From the NCBI GenBank assembly GCA_018894105.1, contig CM032129.1, forward strand, positions 33,311,468 to 33,375,467: a stretch of 64,000 nucleotides of DNA, written 5' to 3'. The notes beneath the pieces are model-generated. The model made no database searches, was not told where the DNA came from, and saw only the letters and a list, made by a program, of their open reading frames with translations. This document shows positions 1-13,042 of this stretch, one piece after another (the first letter of the stretch is position 1; each line of letters starts with the position of its first letter). The translations under genes were made by a program, and so were the position numbers. This DNA comes from Jacaranda mimosifolia (Eukaryota; Streptophyta; Magnoliopsida; Lamiales; Bignoniaceae).

Positions 1-392
1 AGCCCCCTGCCCATTACATATGTCAACAAAAAGAACCCTAAACATTTTCGAATTGATTGAAATCTTATATTCAACTAACATCATATTTTAAAACACCATA
101 ATTAACCTCCTGTGTAATAAAACATATTATAAAAAGAGCATTAAAGTATTTCATACATTATTAAACAAAACAAAAAATAACAATTACAGTAAAATATTAC
201 AATTACCACCTTATGAACTTAAAATCATTACATAAACATCTGTTAACATCCTCATACATTACACTGCACTCAAGTTCAACAAGCATGTAACGATAGAATA
301 TAACAAATAGCACCCTATATCCTAAAAACTATAACTAAAAGAACCTTAAATATTTTTAGAAATAACACAATTTAAAGCAACAGCAGTATCTT

Positions 393-569
393 TTATTTTT
401 CTGTCTTAAAAGTCCAAGGTATATCTAGACTGAAACCTCCAATGAATTCCTCCAAGCATCTGAAAAAGAACTCCCAAGAGTCCTTGCTTTTTGTCTCTAC
501 CACAGCAAAAGCTGAAAGATAAAGCTCGTTGTTCCCATCTAAACCAATTGCAGCTAAAAGCACACCACC
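393..569 (-). pseudogene. MULE (Mutator-like) transposase fragment
   Basis: Reading the minus strand from 569 to the TAA at 393-395 gives about 58 residues. They match the core of the MULE transposase domain: GGVLLAAIGLDGNNELY, then SAFAVVETKSKDSW, then EFFFRCLEEF. In intact MULE transposases this block (the LLAATGxDGNN...PLAFAVVExE...W pattern) lies in the DDE catalytic region. There is no start codon, no upstream zinc-binding domain and no downstream SWIM finger in frame, so this is a remnant. A stop follows soon after the conserved block. The parent element may extend beyond the left edge of the window. Confidence 0.75.
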
Positions 570-1767
570 AACAAAAAAAAACCTATAAAATAAGATTTTT
601 ATAGCCCAAAATTTCAGGGTTTTGTAAATATAACCAAATCAAACAAAATAATTACCCACATTAATCAAATCATCATACCAAAATCATATTTAAAACAAAA
701 CCCTCTCATAATGCATTCTTACAAACCTTAGGCATATAAATCACAACAATAACACAAAAAGAACTGATTTTTACACATTACATGAACATTGTAAACAAAA
801 TAAACCAAAAAAAGTGAAAATTTGATGGTTATTTACCTTTACCACCCATTTCATTCAAACCCATCACACTACTGTCTAATAAGAACAAAATTCAATGACC
901 ACGATACTTGGGCTTCCTCACGCTACCAGCGAACAAGGATTTTCATGCGACAATGGTGGTAAAACTTCAGGCAACACGAGCTAAAGAAAAATGGAGAAGG
1001 GATACGGGTTTTCGTGCTCTTTTGCCTTGTTTTATCTTATTTTTTCATAGAGGGTATCCTTGTCTTTTTATTTTACATATATTTGATTTTTTTTTTTTTT
1101 AATGAAATAATTGGAGGGTAAAACGGTCTTTTAATAATTTTTATCACAATTTTTGAATGATAATTTTCAAAATGAGAATTTTGATAATTTTTCAAATTCA
1201 ATGAATAATTTCTATTATTACTCCAAACCTCAAGGATAACTTATGTAATTATCTCAATGTTTTATAACCGCGATTTGAAGGATGGAAGAAGTTGAGGGGC
1301 AACCCAAGTGAAATCATTGCATTGTAATTATTTGGTACAAATTATAACAGCCTGAAAATTTGTTTACGGGAGCTTTAATTCGTATGTGCGATTTCTTTCC
1401 CATCACAAACAGTTCCTCCAATAAAACTACTCAAATGCGCATAAAGAAAATCCCATCAAAACTCACACACATACACATAATGTGCTTCTCACCCAATCAA
1501 TGAGTAAATACCACATGAACTTTTAGACTTTTTCTGCCTATTTGGATCTGACAAGTTGATTTGCCAGAGCTCTATAAAACTCTTTTTCTGTGACTGATGG
1601 ATTTGACCAATCTTGCAGTCACTATTTTTCAAAACGTTGCACCAAAAGTGCGTTCTAATAACTACACAAAGGTTCTTGCATTGGCAAACAATCTTACTAA
1701 TATTATATTATTTTAAATAACAATTATTTGAAGCTCATTTGTCATTATGATCAAGTGTTGATATTAA

Positions 1768-2184
1768 CGGCCGTTTGATTTTATTTTTAGGAGCCATATT
1801 TATTTTTAATTATTTTTAAAAATTAAAAAGATAGTTATAATCTTGAAATAAAAATAAAAATGTGTATAGATGAATTGTTGAAAAGTAATAATTAGAGTAG
1901 TTATACGATTGGAAATATAGTTGATTTATATTTTTTTGTGTTTAAAAAATTTTATTTTTTAAAAATGTATATTTTATTAATTTTAAAATGATAGTAAATA
2001 CTTTATGTCAAATCAAATTTAAATTTGATTGATGTTATGATAGGATAATGTGGTAGATTTAAAAAGAATTTGAAAATAAAAATAAGAATAATTTGAGTAA
2101 AAATAAGGAGAAAGTGATAGATTTCATTTTATTTTTTTTTGTGTGGAAAAGAAAATGAGTGTTGGAAATAAAACCAAACACCCA
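1768..2184. mobile_element. MITE-like element with GTTTGRTTTTATTT inverted ends
   Basis: The left end reads GGCCGTTTGATTTTATTTTT. The right end, on the other strand, reads GGGTGTTTGGTTTTATTTCC, so the two form an imperfect terminal inverted repeat. The interior is AT-rich and non-coding. The flanks suggest a short TAA-type duplication, but one base is out of register, so the superfamily is uncertain (PIF/Harbinger or hAT). A shorter relative lies at 10399-10620. Confidence 0.55.
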
Positions 2185-2636
2185 CTAAAAGTATAGGAGG
2201 TCTTTCATTTGGTAGATTATAATTCAATTTGCAATTGCAATGTCATTTCATACCTGATATTGCACAGATCAGCGCTAGTATAATTTTACCCTCATGTTGA
2301 GAGGTACAAATGAGGTTGGGCTCAAGTCGATCTCACAATTTTGATCCAACGGGATGGCTGGATAATCACTCCTTGAAGGCAGATAGGTATCTCTAATAGG
2401 TCGTTGGTTCCTCAACTAGATAGCAAATACAACTTTCTGTTTGTCCCCTTCCATATTAAATGAAGGGATATTTATATCTTTCGACTGAGGTGGTTCACTG
2501 TTACTCATCCTCGGTATCTCCACGAGATGATGCTAGGTGTTCTAGAATGAATGGCACAAATTATTTCATCTTTCAGCTCATGAGGGCTACAATCCAACCT
2601 ACACAATGAGATGTGGATCCCTAGGATTATTTTATA

Positions 2637-2657
2637 CTCTCTCTCTCTCTCTCTCTC
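2637..2657. repeat. (CT)n microsatellite
   Basis: An uninterrupted CT dinucleotide run of about ten units in intergenic DNA. Confidence 0.9.
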
Positions 2658-4047
2658 AAGGCATTTGTGTGATTTTCGCTATTTCCACCATCAATACCTA
2701 TAACTAAAAGAGCATCAATGCTATACATTATTGATTTACCTTGGCCTTTTTCTTCCTCCTCTACTTTGGGGGCAACAGGAAAATGTTATCCCATATGGGT
2801 TAACATATAACTTTGGTTTGTATTATAAGTAATATTCAAGATGAAGCAAATCAATAGAAAGAATCTCTTTAAGATAAATAGATTTATTGTTTAAGTTTAT
2901 AATTATTGCAAGTTTTACAAAAGATCATACTAATAATATATATACAATATTTAAATTCTCAATGTAAATGTTTCATAGTTAATTGTCACCCTTTACCTGT
3001 AGAAACTGCAAGTATAATATAAAGAATATCCCTCAGTAAAAGCATCATTGCAAAGATTTAACTACTACAAACATAAAATTCGGAATAATATAATATATAG
3101 CATTTAATATCCCCATTTCTTCCAAAATGCATGTTGCATCTAGTTTAAATTATTTAGGACATTTTAATGCTGCATGCATTCTTCGTGTACAATGCAAGAT
3201 GCATATAAACTTGGCCAAAAACATCAGTACCACAAACTCTTGAGTATTTGCTGGTATTTCATTCCCTAATTAAAAGCCCGTCAAATGAACTAAATTTTTA
3301 ATTATATCTGCATAACAAGCACTTAACAGCTAAAGATGTATATAATAAGATCAAATTAAATAATATCCAAATAAATATAAATACATAAAGGAAGAATAGA
3401 AAGCGGAGGAACCAAAGCTTTTAGGTATATATCTCCTTCATAGCTGGTCATGGTTGCGTACATACACTGACTTGGCTGATAAAAATACATGATCAAATTA
3501 ACTTTAGCAACATTTTTCACAATGATTTGACCCCTTTTCCATGTTCTATCTGTCTTGATGTTAAGTATTACAAACTGATCGATGGCCACAAATCTTAGAA
3601 GCATGGTTGATTTGACTGTAAGCCCGCCGTAGGTGATAAAAGGGCTATGCATATGGGCATTGATAAATAATTTATTCCACTGGGAAATAGATGTAGGAGT
3701 CCCATCCATCATCATAATCCCTTCATTGAGCTTTCCAGTCATGTCTGATAAATGTACTTTTCTTTAACTGTTGAATCTTTCTGTTCCTCAGCTTTCTGTC
3801 CCATCCACACCAATATTCCAAAAGTAATGGACTTACTCCAAAATTAACCACCAATCTTTTTACTCACCCTTTTTAATTTTATGGTAAATACTCCATATAT
3901 TAATAGGAAAAAGGGCTAAAAAAGAAGAAAAAAGAACTACAGAGAAAATGAAAGTATAAAGGGAAAAAAAACAATATTGAAAAACTTCCCCATGCATGGC
4001 CTGAAAGAAACTGCTGTTTAATTCTGTTGCTTGAGGAAAATATCATA

Positions 4048-6572
4048 TCATGAATCCCTGTTAGCTTCTCCATAAGATAAGGTGGAGCTGACGGCGGTGG
4101 AGGTGCTGGCGGTGATATTGCTGTTGTTTGTTGCCCAATCATAGAAGCTGAATGGGTCCAAATCCTTGTTTTCTCGGCCCCCGCCAACGGAAAATCCTTT
4201 CGGGAAGAGGAGATCTAAAGGGTCAGCTTCAATTTCTCCCAAATCCGCGAAGAAGCTGTCTTCTGAGTGGTTTGAGTCCGGCAATGTGGGCTTGTAGCTC
4301 TGTGGAAACCCTTCATCAAATTCAGCTTCCTCCATTTCTAAGTGATTATCAAAGTCTTGATCCATCTCCTCTTTCACAGCAGCAGTATCCGCGTTTGAGT
4401 TTACTGTGTTTTCAATAGTCATTTCCTTCTTCCCTTGTTTCGGGTCTATAGGAATTTGTGCCTGAGAATTTGTTGAGTTCTTCGCAGTAGTATTTGTAGT
4501 CTTGGTTGGCTGAGATCTTGTGGATCCTGCAAGAGCATTTCTCTGCGTCGGCCATGGATGGTTATGCTCCGAAGTGTAGGTTATCACCAACATATTCGGG
4601 TCGGTTCGGCTCCGTTCCACTTGTTTCCTCGCCGAACAACCCTTTGAACTACTGCATCTGTAGTAACCCCTGGGTTTATTTATACACACAAAGCACCAAG
4701 CTTTAGAATACAAAACCGAATCTTGAACCCATTCCAACAACTTTTGAGCAAACCCCTAATTAAGTCCTGGATTTAAGTCTACCAATTAGGGAAATAGGAA
4801 ACAATGCAAACTATAAATCTTCTCAATATTAATTGCCCAAAGTAGGCAACATGAGATTTCGAGACAATCTTGAACTCATTGTAGAAATACCTAAATCTTA
4901 AATCAGTCCCAAGATTTGGGGCGTCAGAAGTTAATCAAGCAAGCTAGACATGAAGTGAGCACTGGAACTAAGACAAAGTGTGTCAGTGAGAATTATGAAT
5001 ATAAACAGGAAATTTTTGCAATTCTTGGGCAAGTGATCATTAATTCCAGAAACAGTTAATATTACCTCGGATATGGGGAGCCCTTAATGGGCTTCTGTCC
5101 GTACTTCCTCCACGCCCAAAGATCTGATGGAACAACTTCTCCACTAGCCCTGCTGTTTGCAGGTGCTGGAGCCGGTATACAAACTACTTTCTTGGCCTGA
5201 GTTTTCCTGAATATAATTGCATGAAAATCAGAGATTTCTTTCAGTCACAAAGCAAAACCCCAGCAAGTCATGAGTTTAACAGTATGTTTTCTGGTTATAA
5301 TTCACACAGCTAGCTAGCTAGCATGGGTACAAAAAGAACTACTAAACAATTTCTGAGCTAGCTTATGGAACGACAGACATATAATTTCCCATCTTTTTCA
5401 GTGGTGTTCAGAACTGCTTGATCAGTAGTTCTGCACGCTACCTTTCCCCTTTTTTCCTTTGAAAAAGCCAAAAGTGATGGAGAATATGAAAGACTCAACA
5501 GATAGTTACCACAGAAATCCGGTATGGTGCGTTTCAAGGAACAGTAGCTGCTGCATAAAATAGTAACATGAAAGCGAAGTCTGATTAATTATTATGGGGC
5601 ATACTGCAGGCCGGATTATTCATAGAACTTTTCAAGGGTTTTGATGATTATTAGCTTAAGGAGATTTTAATCCTTAAATTGTAATTATTCATTAGTTATT
5701 TGAGATACAAGAGAAATTAAGACAACCTTATTATATGATCAAAGCATAGGACTTCTCAAATATTTAACCAAAACCCTCTTCTGAGATCCTTAATTACGGC
5801 ATGTGATTGCCTGAGTCTAAGATCTAGACATAGAGTTATTCTCTCCCCCACCAAACTAACATTAATTGCAGTTAATTAATGAAAGCCCGCTGTTTTCGAT
5901 GGTTTTTCTGTTGCATAAAATATAAGAATAGGAATCAAAGTCTTATTTCAAGAAATAAAATCCCCACCTTCTCTTGATGCCCGTATTTCGCGGAGACGAG
6001 ATCTGCAGACCTGGGCTCTCAATCAAGCAACCTTTGGAGCTATTGGGAGAAATCAAACTATGATTATTAGATACTAACAAAGGAGGTGGACCCTTCAACC
6101 CCGCCGTCGGAGAAGCAGCCGCAGCCGCAGCCGCAGCCACCGCCACCGCTTGAGAATCAGACGGCGAAACAGGCAACTTAGCATTAGGAGAGATCTGCAG
6201 CATCCTCGAAAATATATTTGGAGGTCCCTTCATCTCATCGTCAAGGACTTCACGACCAAGATTATTGTGTCCAACGTTAATGCTACGGAACCCTCCATTA
6301 TTTCCACTGTCTTCAACAGTAGTAGCCTTGATGATATTCGAGTTATAGAAGAATCCCGATACTGGATTACTGCTGCCGGTATTTTGCAGGAGTGGATCTC
6401 TCATGTAGGTAAACGGATCGCCAAAATCCTCAGACGGGTCGCAAGAATAGTTCATCGGATTGCTCGGAAACTGCCAGTAGGGGACGGCGGCGGCTGTGTA
6501 GCCCCCATCCATGTCGCCACTGCCGCCGCTGGCTCGGACTATATCAGCTAAATCACCTTGATAATTCTCCAT
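4048..6572 (-). CDS. WRKY transcription factor, group IIe (WRKY14/35-like)
   Basis: Sequence-specific nuclear transcription factor that binds W-box DNA. Three coding exons: 6572-5968, 5206-5066 and 4669-4048. Together they give 1368 nt, 455 aa, in frame. The start is the [13 protein letters not shown] methionine, the usual N-terminus of this group; a further in-frame ATG upstream adds 14 unlikely residues. WRKYGQK lies at about residues 234-240, followed by a C-X5-C-X23-H-X-H zinc finger. The second intron splits the codon for the Arg of YPR|GYYR, the conserved R-type WRKY intron. GIKRRK plus [10 protein letters not shown] precede the domain, as in AtWRKY14/35. There is an alanine run near residues 142-153, and an acidic C-terminus with [16 protein letters not shown] that is probably the activation region. 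The group assignment is firm. WRKY14 versus WRKY35 cannot be decided, since those are lineage duplicates in Arabidopsis. Confidence 0.95.
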
Positions 6573-7683
6573 CCTCTTCAAGAAATGACTGCACATGTTA
6601 CCTAACAAAAACACTGTCTCATTTGACTTTTGTTTAGTTTCGGACCAAACAAAAGTAATTAATTACAGCATGCAGTGTGTTAGGTTCTTGAAAAGCAAGG
6701 GAGATGATAATTGGTTCAAGGTCTTAGACCTGAACAAAGCTGGAACGAAGCTAAAACAAGACAGAATGAAATGGTTTTTGGGGGGGAGAGAGGGAGAGAG
6801 AGAAGAAGTCGCTGACTTTGGATACAAAACAGCTATTGTCCATACGCAATATGGAAGAGAAGAGGAATGGAATTGAGGAGGAAATTAGAGTTGTGGAGTA
6901 ATTAATAATGACTTTAATCTAATAGGGTTTTGAGCTGGTTGATTTTTATTCAATGTATGAATGTACACATCCAAAGGGTCAAATCTGTGCAACTGTTTTT
7001 TGTTAATTTAATTAACATATTATTTTACCATATTTTTGTTCTCTTCTATCCTATCTATATAATAATATATGTATTTCATTCTTCTCTCCCTACACACACA
7101 CAAGTAACATATATTATATGCATATATATTACATAATTAATCGATTAATCAACTAATTGAGTAGTACTATCGTAATATGTTTTTTTGAGATTTGATATTC
7201 AAATCCCTAATGTGTATACGCATGTATAATTAAATATATATATATGCATCTGTATCTAATAATTTTGCTATGTATCGAGCAAAAACCTCTGTGATACAAG
7301 AAACAGTACATTTATTTTTACAATAGCTAATTAGTTAGTTAATTGTTGATTGATAATTATTCATAATAGCACTAAGAATTGATTAATTATTGGTTATAAT
7401 TAATATTTTGAGTTTAATAAGCATATATAGTATGTGTAATATTTCAGTAGAAAAAGGAATCTTAACAATGGCTTTTATCTATTTATTTTCTTAAGAAAGA
7501 AGTATGGCTTTATTATTTTACATGAAAGAGTTAATATGCTATTGTGGAAAAAACCATTTTTCTACAACAAGTGATGGAAAAATAAAGAGGCGGCAAGTAG
7601 CCGCAATTCTCGGAAAACCTTCAAAACATATCGTCCTGGGACCGGTGGCTCTCATTGATGAAAATATAGGAAAAGACAAAGAA

Positions 7684-7706
7684 ATATATATATATATATA
7701 TATATT
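7684..7706. repeat. (AT)n microsatellite
   Basis: A run of alternating A and T. Similar short runs occur elsewhere in the window, for example near 9586-9600, 17197-17214 and 40622-40642. Confidence 0.85.
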
Positions 7707-8509
7707 TAATTTTTATATATTCTTTTTACTAACTATATTATTTTGTAATAAATTTGTTACCATCGGCTCTCCTTTTTACTTTTCAGTGAAAAAAGTATAC
7801 AGTTGATATATTCTTCGTGCCACTCCAGTTTTATACATGTTAGACAGGAACAGAACAATCCCATATCAATATATGCATTATTAAGCAAGATTCTGCAAAT
7901 TATTTATCAATATATACATTAAAATAACAATAAGTGTACTGAAAACGAATATTGATTGCATAACTTTCACCTAAAAACAAGTAAATATCCACAGTACATC
8001 GACCAAGACATCTATAACCTAGCAAGTACGTATTTTATAACTATGAATTTTGAATTTCATGTAGCATATATAAGTGTTGTGTTATGGTACGTACTTTCCC
8101 CTTATTTAAATATGATAAATTCTTGTTTCTTTTTTTTTTTTTTTTTTATATCTTTTACTTTGTTTTGGTATAACCTTTAGAGTTAAATGATTTCACCCGA
8201 CCAATGGTGAAAAGTACTAAGCCAATGCCAAAATTATCTCAGAGAGTACGTCCACGTGATTTTTTGAAAATCAATAGAGATGATTTTTTTCGTATTTTAA
8301 GTCTTAAAATCACAAATTTGATTGGAAATATTAGAACGACGTATCCCAACAATAATCCTCTTACATTCAAGTTAATCTAAACAGTATATTGATAGTGAGG
8401 ACAAAATATGTGAGGTATTAATCTTTGTATCTGACAAATAGAAACGATTAGTCTATTTATAACTCATAAATGATCTGTATGAACAAAGAAATAGAATGTT
8501 GGTTTAGTC

Positions 8510-8898
8510 TAGGAATGCAAATGAGCCGAGTCGAGAGCCGAATTGAGCCGAGCTTTGACTATTTTTTCAGGCTCAAGCTCAAGCTCGAATCAAATGTATC
8601 GAGCTCAAGAAATTGAGGCTCGAGCTCAGCTCGATTCATTAAGCTTGAACTTATAATCAAGTTATAGGCTCGAGTTTGACTCGGGCTTGAGCTCAAAAAA
8701 TTAAATTATTTTATAAAAAATTTTAAAATTAATATATTTTTTTATATATAAATACCTTTTTAAATAAAAAAATATAGACTCGCAAGTTTACAAATAAAAA
8801 TTATTTAGCTCGAACTCGAATTCTTCGAACTCAAGCTCGAAAACTTTTCAAGCTAGCTCGTAAGGCTCACGATCTGGCTTGGTTCGTTTGCATCCCTA
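8510..8898. mobile_element. Non-autonomous hAT element (389 bp)
   Basis: The left end is TAGGAATGCAAATGAGCC. The right end on the opposite strand is TAGGGATGCAAACGAACC. Both fit the YAGGGATG start typical of plant hAT transposons. The flanks are GTTTAGTC (8502-8509) and GTTTAATC (8899-8906), an 8-bp target-site duplication with one mismatch, which is the hAT length. The interior is a mirror of GAGCTCAAGCTCGA-type repeats on both arms with an AT-rich centre. No coding capacity. Confidence 0.85.
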
Positions 8899-9154
8899 GT
8901 TTAATCCCAGCAATCCATAAACGATGGATCTAATGGCTTGATTTGTACCCTTTGAGCTAAGTCTGGCCCCATTATGATAATTTGGGACCATATATTTAAC
9001 CAGCTTAAACCCTAATATATATAATTTTTCAAGCATCCGGGAACCAATGTTTAGTTAAGGATAATATTATCCACATCACTTTATAACCTAGCTAGTTGGT
9101 TTCTCAAAACAAGATACTACTAGACCAATGGAGAAATTAAGTGATCTAGAGAAA

Positions 9155-9354
9155 GAATGTTTTTTCCTTCTATGAAACTCGTTCACAAGTCAACTTTTGT
9201 TTAACTTTCTAATTATATATGTTGATCGTTTGCTTCATTTGATTCAAAAGAATGTCTTTTTCTTTTATGAAAATCGTTCACAAGTCAACTTTTTTCTTTT
9301 TTATCTTTTTCATTAATTACATATGTTGATCGTTTGCTTCATTTGATTCAAAAA
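9155..9354. repeat. Imperfect tandem duplication, unit about 95-104 bp
   Basis: Two adjacent copies begin GAATGT at 9155 and 9250. Both contain CGTTCACAAGTCAACTTTT and GTTGATCGTTTGCTTCATTT in the same order. Their middles differ in length and in T-rich sequence. Non-coding. Confidence 0.85.
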
Positions 9355-10398
9355 TATACTTTCATATAACAATTAATATCCCTCGAGACTAATTAATTAT
9401 TAATTCCCAGCAATTTCCCAAGAACTTGCCACCGATGGAACACAAAACTTAGGTATATGCACTTTTGACTTCGTAGGTCAATGATGGTTTAGATCTTCTA
9501 TTTTAATATATATTTTATCTCATACTCTATTACATGAATATACGACATGTGTATATAATTGATTAAGAATTAAATACACTTGACATATATATATATATAT
9601 CGTATTAGAATATGAGATGAAATACGAAATGAAATAGTGGATCCAACATGCGTAGACAGAGGAAGACCCTTGAACATATACGTATGTATACTGCAGGTAT
9701 GTATATCATTAATTAATAGTATATACATCTGTAGAATAACAGTAACGTACACAAAAATGATGTGGGCAAATGCAGAGGTGGGTCTTCGGATAACATTTGA
9801 AAAGTAATTAGCGCCGACCCTCTTTGAATTTGATGGGACATTATGAAAATCATCCTTCATTTCCCGGAGCAATAATATTAAATTAGTTATTTGTTAACGT
9901 ATGATCATTACTCATTAATAATTCCGAAAATTGCCATGTTTATATATATTTGTGTCATCATTATGATTTTTATAAACTAATTTAATTATTAATAATTAAT
10001 GACATATATATATATATTTCAAAACATTCAACATAATTTTAATATATTCTCATTTGTAAGAGGTGGTACCAAGTCATGTGGAAGTGAAGATTACGATCAG
10101 GAGGTTCCAAATCTAATTAAGTTCAGCACATGAAGTGGAATTTAAGAATTCTGCAATTGTTTCCACATGCTACCTATACTTTTCAAACATTAAACAATTT
10201 CTGTCATAAGCTTAACATTTTTTAATTTGAACAACCTTGGTTAATTTTAACTACAATATTTTCTCTATATATTTCCTTATCAAAGCTTAATCTCCAACAA
10301 AATAAAAGTTCATTTTATTACTACTTTTGAAATATTTCCTTTAAATAATTGCCCTCGAAGGTCCTTGGTGATCTATCCATCCGTACAAAATGTTTGGT

Positions 10399-10620
10399 GC
10401 CCGTTTGATTTTATTTTCAAAGCCCCTTTTCATTTTCTTCTAAAATGAAAATAGAAAGCTATCAACTTCTTTCATATTTTTAAAGATATTTTCATTTTCA
10501 ACACATTTTTCCAAGCACACTCCAAATAATATTTTATTTTCAAAAGCATATTTATAACTAACTTTTCAATATTCCGTTCCACCAGAAAATAAAAATGCCT
10601 TCAGAAAAAAACCAAACTGC
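10399..10620. mobile_element. Short MITE-like element, relative of 1768-2184
   Basis: The left end is GCCCGTTTGATTTTATTTTC. The right end on the other strand is GCAGTTTGGTTTTTTTCTG. The left end resembles that of the 1768-2184 element. I see no clear target-site duplication, so the boundaries are approximate. Confidence 0.45.
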
Positions 10621-11239
10621 AAAATACAATCAAGGACGAAGCAAAATTTATATAAAATTATATTATACAGACATATATATATCTTCATTAAAATTTAAAA
10701 AAATTTATCAACTTTAAAATTCTAAAGTTATTTTTTAGAATTTTTATAAAAATTTAATTTCATAACATAAAATTAAAAATTGCTCCCACCCTCCCAACGT
10801 ATTATAATTGGATGGAAACAAAAAGAGCCCCATGTTCCTGCATGAAGCCAAAAAAGATCACAAGAAAACAAATTACCACTGGGATTCTCTGGTTAAATCT
10901 GTCACAGAATTTGTCCTTTCAATTAAAATGAAAACAAGAGAATCAGAAGCATCCTTTCATGTGATCAACAATCATAGTTTAATCCCAGTTTGAATTATTA
11001 ATCAAACTAACAATTAATAATTAATGACTCATCCACATAATGACAATCCTGTCTCGATGCTTACGAACGTCTGATAATTACTACTGTTTAATTAATCAAT
11101 CCCCCATGGGATTGAAAAAGTCGTGTTTAATGGGTCTCCTTATCAAGTCATTTCTGCTAACCGCACGCGAGACACTTGCCAGGCGGCAGCCACCGCCTGA
11201 CGTCAGCCGCTCATCTACCGGCCACCTCACCTATCACGT

Positions 11240-11289
11240 TCGATCCTGGCGAGCCTAATCCGTCTACGTGGATGGCCAGGATTGATCGA
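11240..11289. repeat. GC-rich inverted repeat (hairpin)
   Basis: TCGATCCTGGC at 11240-11250 pairs with GCCAGGATTGATCGA at 11275-11289, leaving a 3-nt bulge and a loop of about 24 nt. It lies in a short GC-rich patch (about 11160-11290) within AT-rich DNA. The function is unknown. The arms match no plant microRNA that I recognise. Confidence 0.5.
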
Positions 11290-13042
11290 CCACCAGCTTT
11301 GCTTTTTCTAAATTATTATTTTTTTGTGCTGTACTGTCAAAGATTTTTATTCATTATTATATACGGCACGCACAAAAGTGGGGGTCTATCATCCATCTCT
11401 GGTTATGCATCTGCCCATTTCTGAAGTTTAGTACGTACCCATTGACAATGTTTCAACTTAATTAAATTTGAAAATCCCAAATCTAATTGAAGTCTTATGT
11501 GAGTGAGTGAAATTTCTCTTTTGATCTTAATTTGAGTATTTTTGAGTAATAATCAATTGTTTGAACTTGAAATCAGACACTAGGGTTATGATCATTAGTG
11601 AGTCTCGACAAAAAAAATTTGATAATTAAATTCATAAGTGAGTACAAATAAGTGAAGAAAATACTACAAATTGCATTTCTCTATGAGGTAGTTTGCTTAG
11701 AGTGATGTGATTATGAATGAGATGCAAACAAATGAATATATTTTAAGTCTATCAAAATAAAGTAATATAATTTCACGTTTGGTTCGTAAGATTAATCGAA
11801 AAGTAAATTAAAACAAAGCATATAATTTTACGATTATAATCTTTTATTATTTATTTTAATATATCTTTTTATATACTAATCAAGGGTAATTTGGTCTTTT
11901 TGAATCTTATCCAACCTAAGAAAAATGTATCAAACCCCTCACCTTTTGATTCATATTCCAACTTAATACAGGGCGAATGACTTATCATGGGACCTATATC
12001 AAGGCAAACAAATAATAAATTATGAGTGATTATACATCCATCAAGCATAATCAATTGAAGCAAACAAGTCCTAAGTGTAAAAGTGGGACTATATATATAC
12101 AGAGATGAGAGATGCGAGGTTGATTGATGCAACTTAGACGACTTTATTTGGATGATCCAATCTTTTTAAGATTCAATTGCCATATTCCTGACTTAACTCA
12201 ATTGATGAGTTGGACCTCATCCAATAACCCAACTCATAAGTTTATAACGAAATTAGGTCCACTTCACTTATGCTACATCATCCAAACTCATAAAACCCTA
12301 ATTCTAGTTAATTGAACTAAGGAGAAAGAGTAGAAGCATGATTGCCTCGAAAAGACAACGTGCATTAAAATTAAGTATGACGAAATGGGTAATATAATAA
12401 TAACATATATTCATGTAAAATATGCATTTAAAAAAATTTAATTCACGATCAGGTTTGCATGTGAAAATAATATAAGAAGATAAAAATGTAGTGTCCCTAG
12501 GATTCTGTGGCATATTGGCCCAATGGCATGTGGGCAATGACGACTTTACTTCCATTGGCAAGAAGTTGAGTGATTTTTGGCCATTATTTTGGTGACCCAT
12601 TTCGATATATTGCTCCCTTTAAGTGCATTTCAATTAAGCTTCAAAAAACTATGTCTTAAAATACATTAAAATATATATATACTAAATGATGCATTTCTTT
12701 TGTCTGATTAATACATCGTTGTCACGTATATTTTTGCAGTAGTTTGAGTTGCATATACATATGATTTAGTAGTAAGAGTGGCAATTACAGGGATTTGGTA
12801 TGATGTTAGTGGCTGCAGTTGCACGATGTTGGCCGGCATTGGTCCTGGCTTTGTGTCTGCCAACTTGTTTCCGCGGATTCTTTGTTTATGCATTTTTCCT
12901 CGACTACAACATGCCAAGATGTCACTTAACCCGGACAACCGTCCACGAAATCTGATAAATTTGGTTGTACCCAAAGCAACCAATCAAAAAAAAAGAAAAA
13001 AAAAAAATTATACTGTTTTTTTAATAAGTTTAAAGAAGAATT

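Larger units (their letters stand above)
1..4047. other. Intergenic region downstream of the WRKY gene
   Basis: This AT-rich stretch holds no intact gene that I can support. It contains a MULE transposase fragment (393-569, minus), a MITE-like element (1768-2184) and a CT microsatellite (2637-2657), listed separately. A block at about 2240-2630 is less AT-rich than its surroundings and may be an old repeat, but I cannot name it. An open frame of 128 codons at 3356-3742 (minus) has no recognisable domain and is not called a gene. Confidence 0.6.

Noticed and set aside
3356..3742. 128-codon open frame on the minus strand downstream of the WRKY gene
   Set aside because: No recognisable domain, biased and low-complexity C-terminus, no visible splice partners, and AT-rich composition like the flanking intergenic DNA.
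7504..7806. 100-codon plus-strand frame beginning MALLFYMKELICYCGKN
   Set aside because: The first half looked faintly like a conserved sequence, but it runs into an (AT)n microsatellite and poly-hydrophobic translation; no homologous family recognised.
12708..12983. 91-codon minus-strand frame in a less AT-rich patch (contains ADTKPGPMPANIVQLQP)
   Set aside because: Composition is more gene-like than its surroundings, but the C-terminal part is not protein-like, the overlapping plus frame is equally long, and I recognise no family. Left as unexplained sequence.
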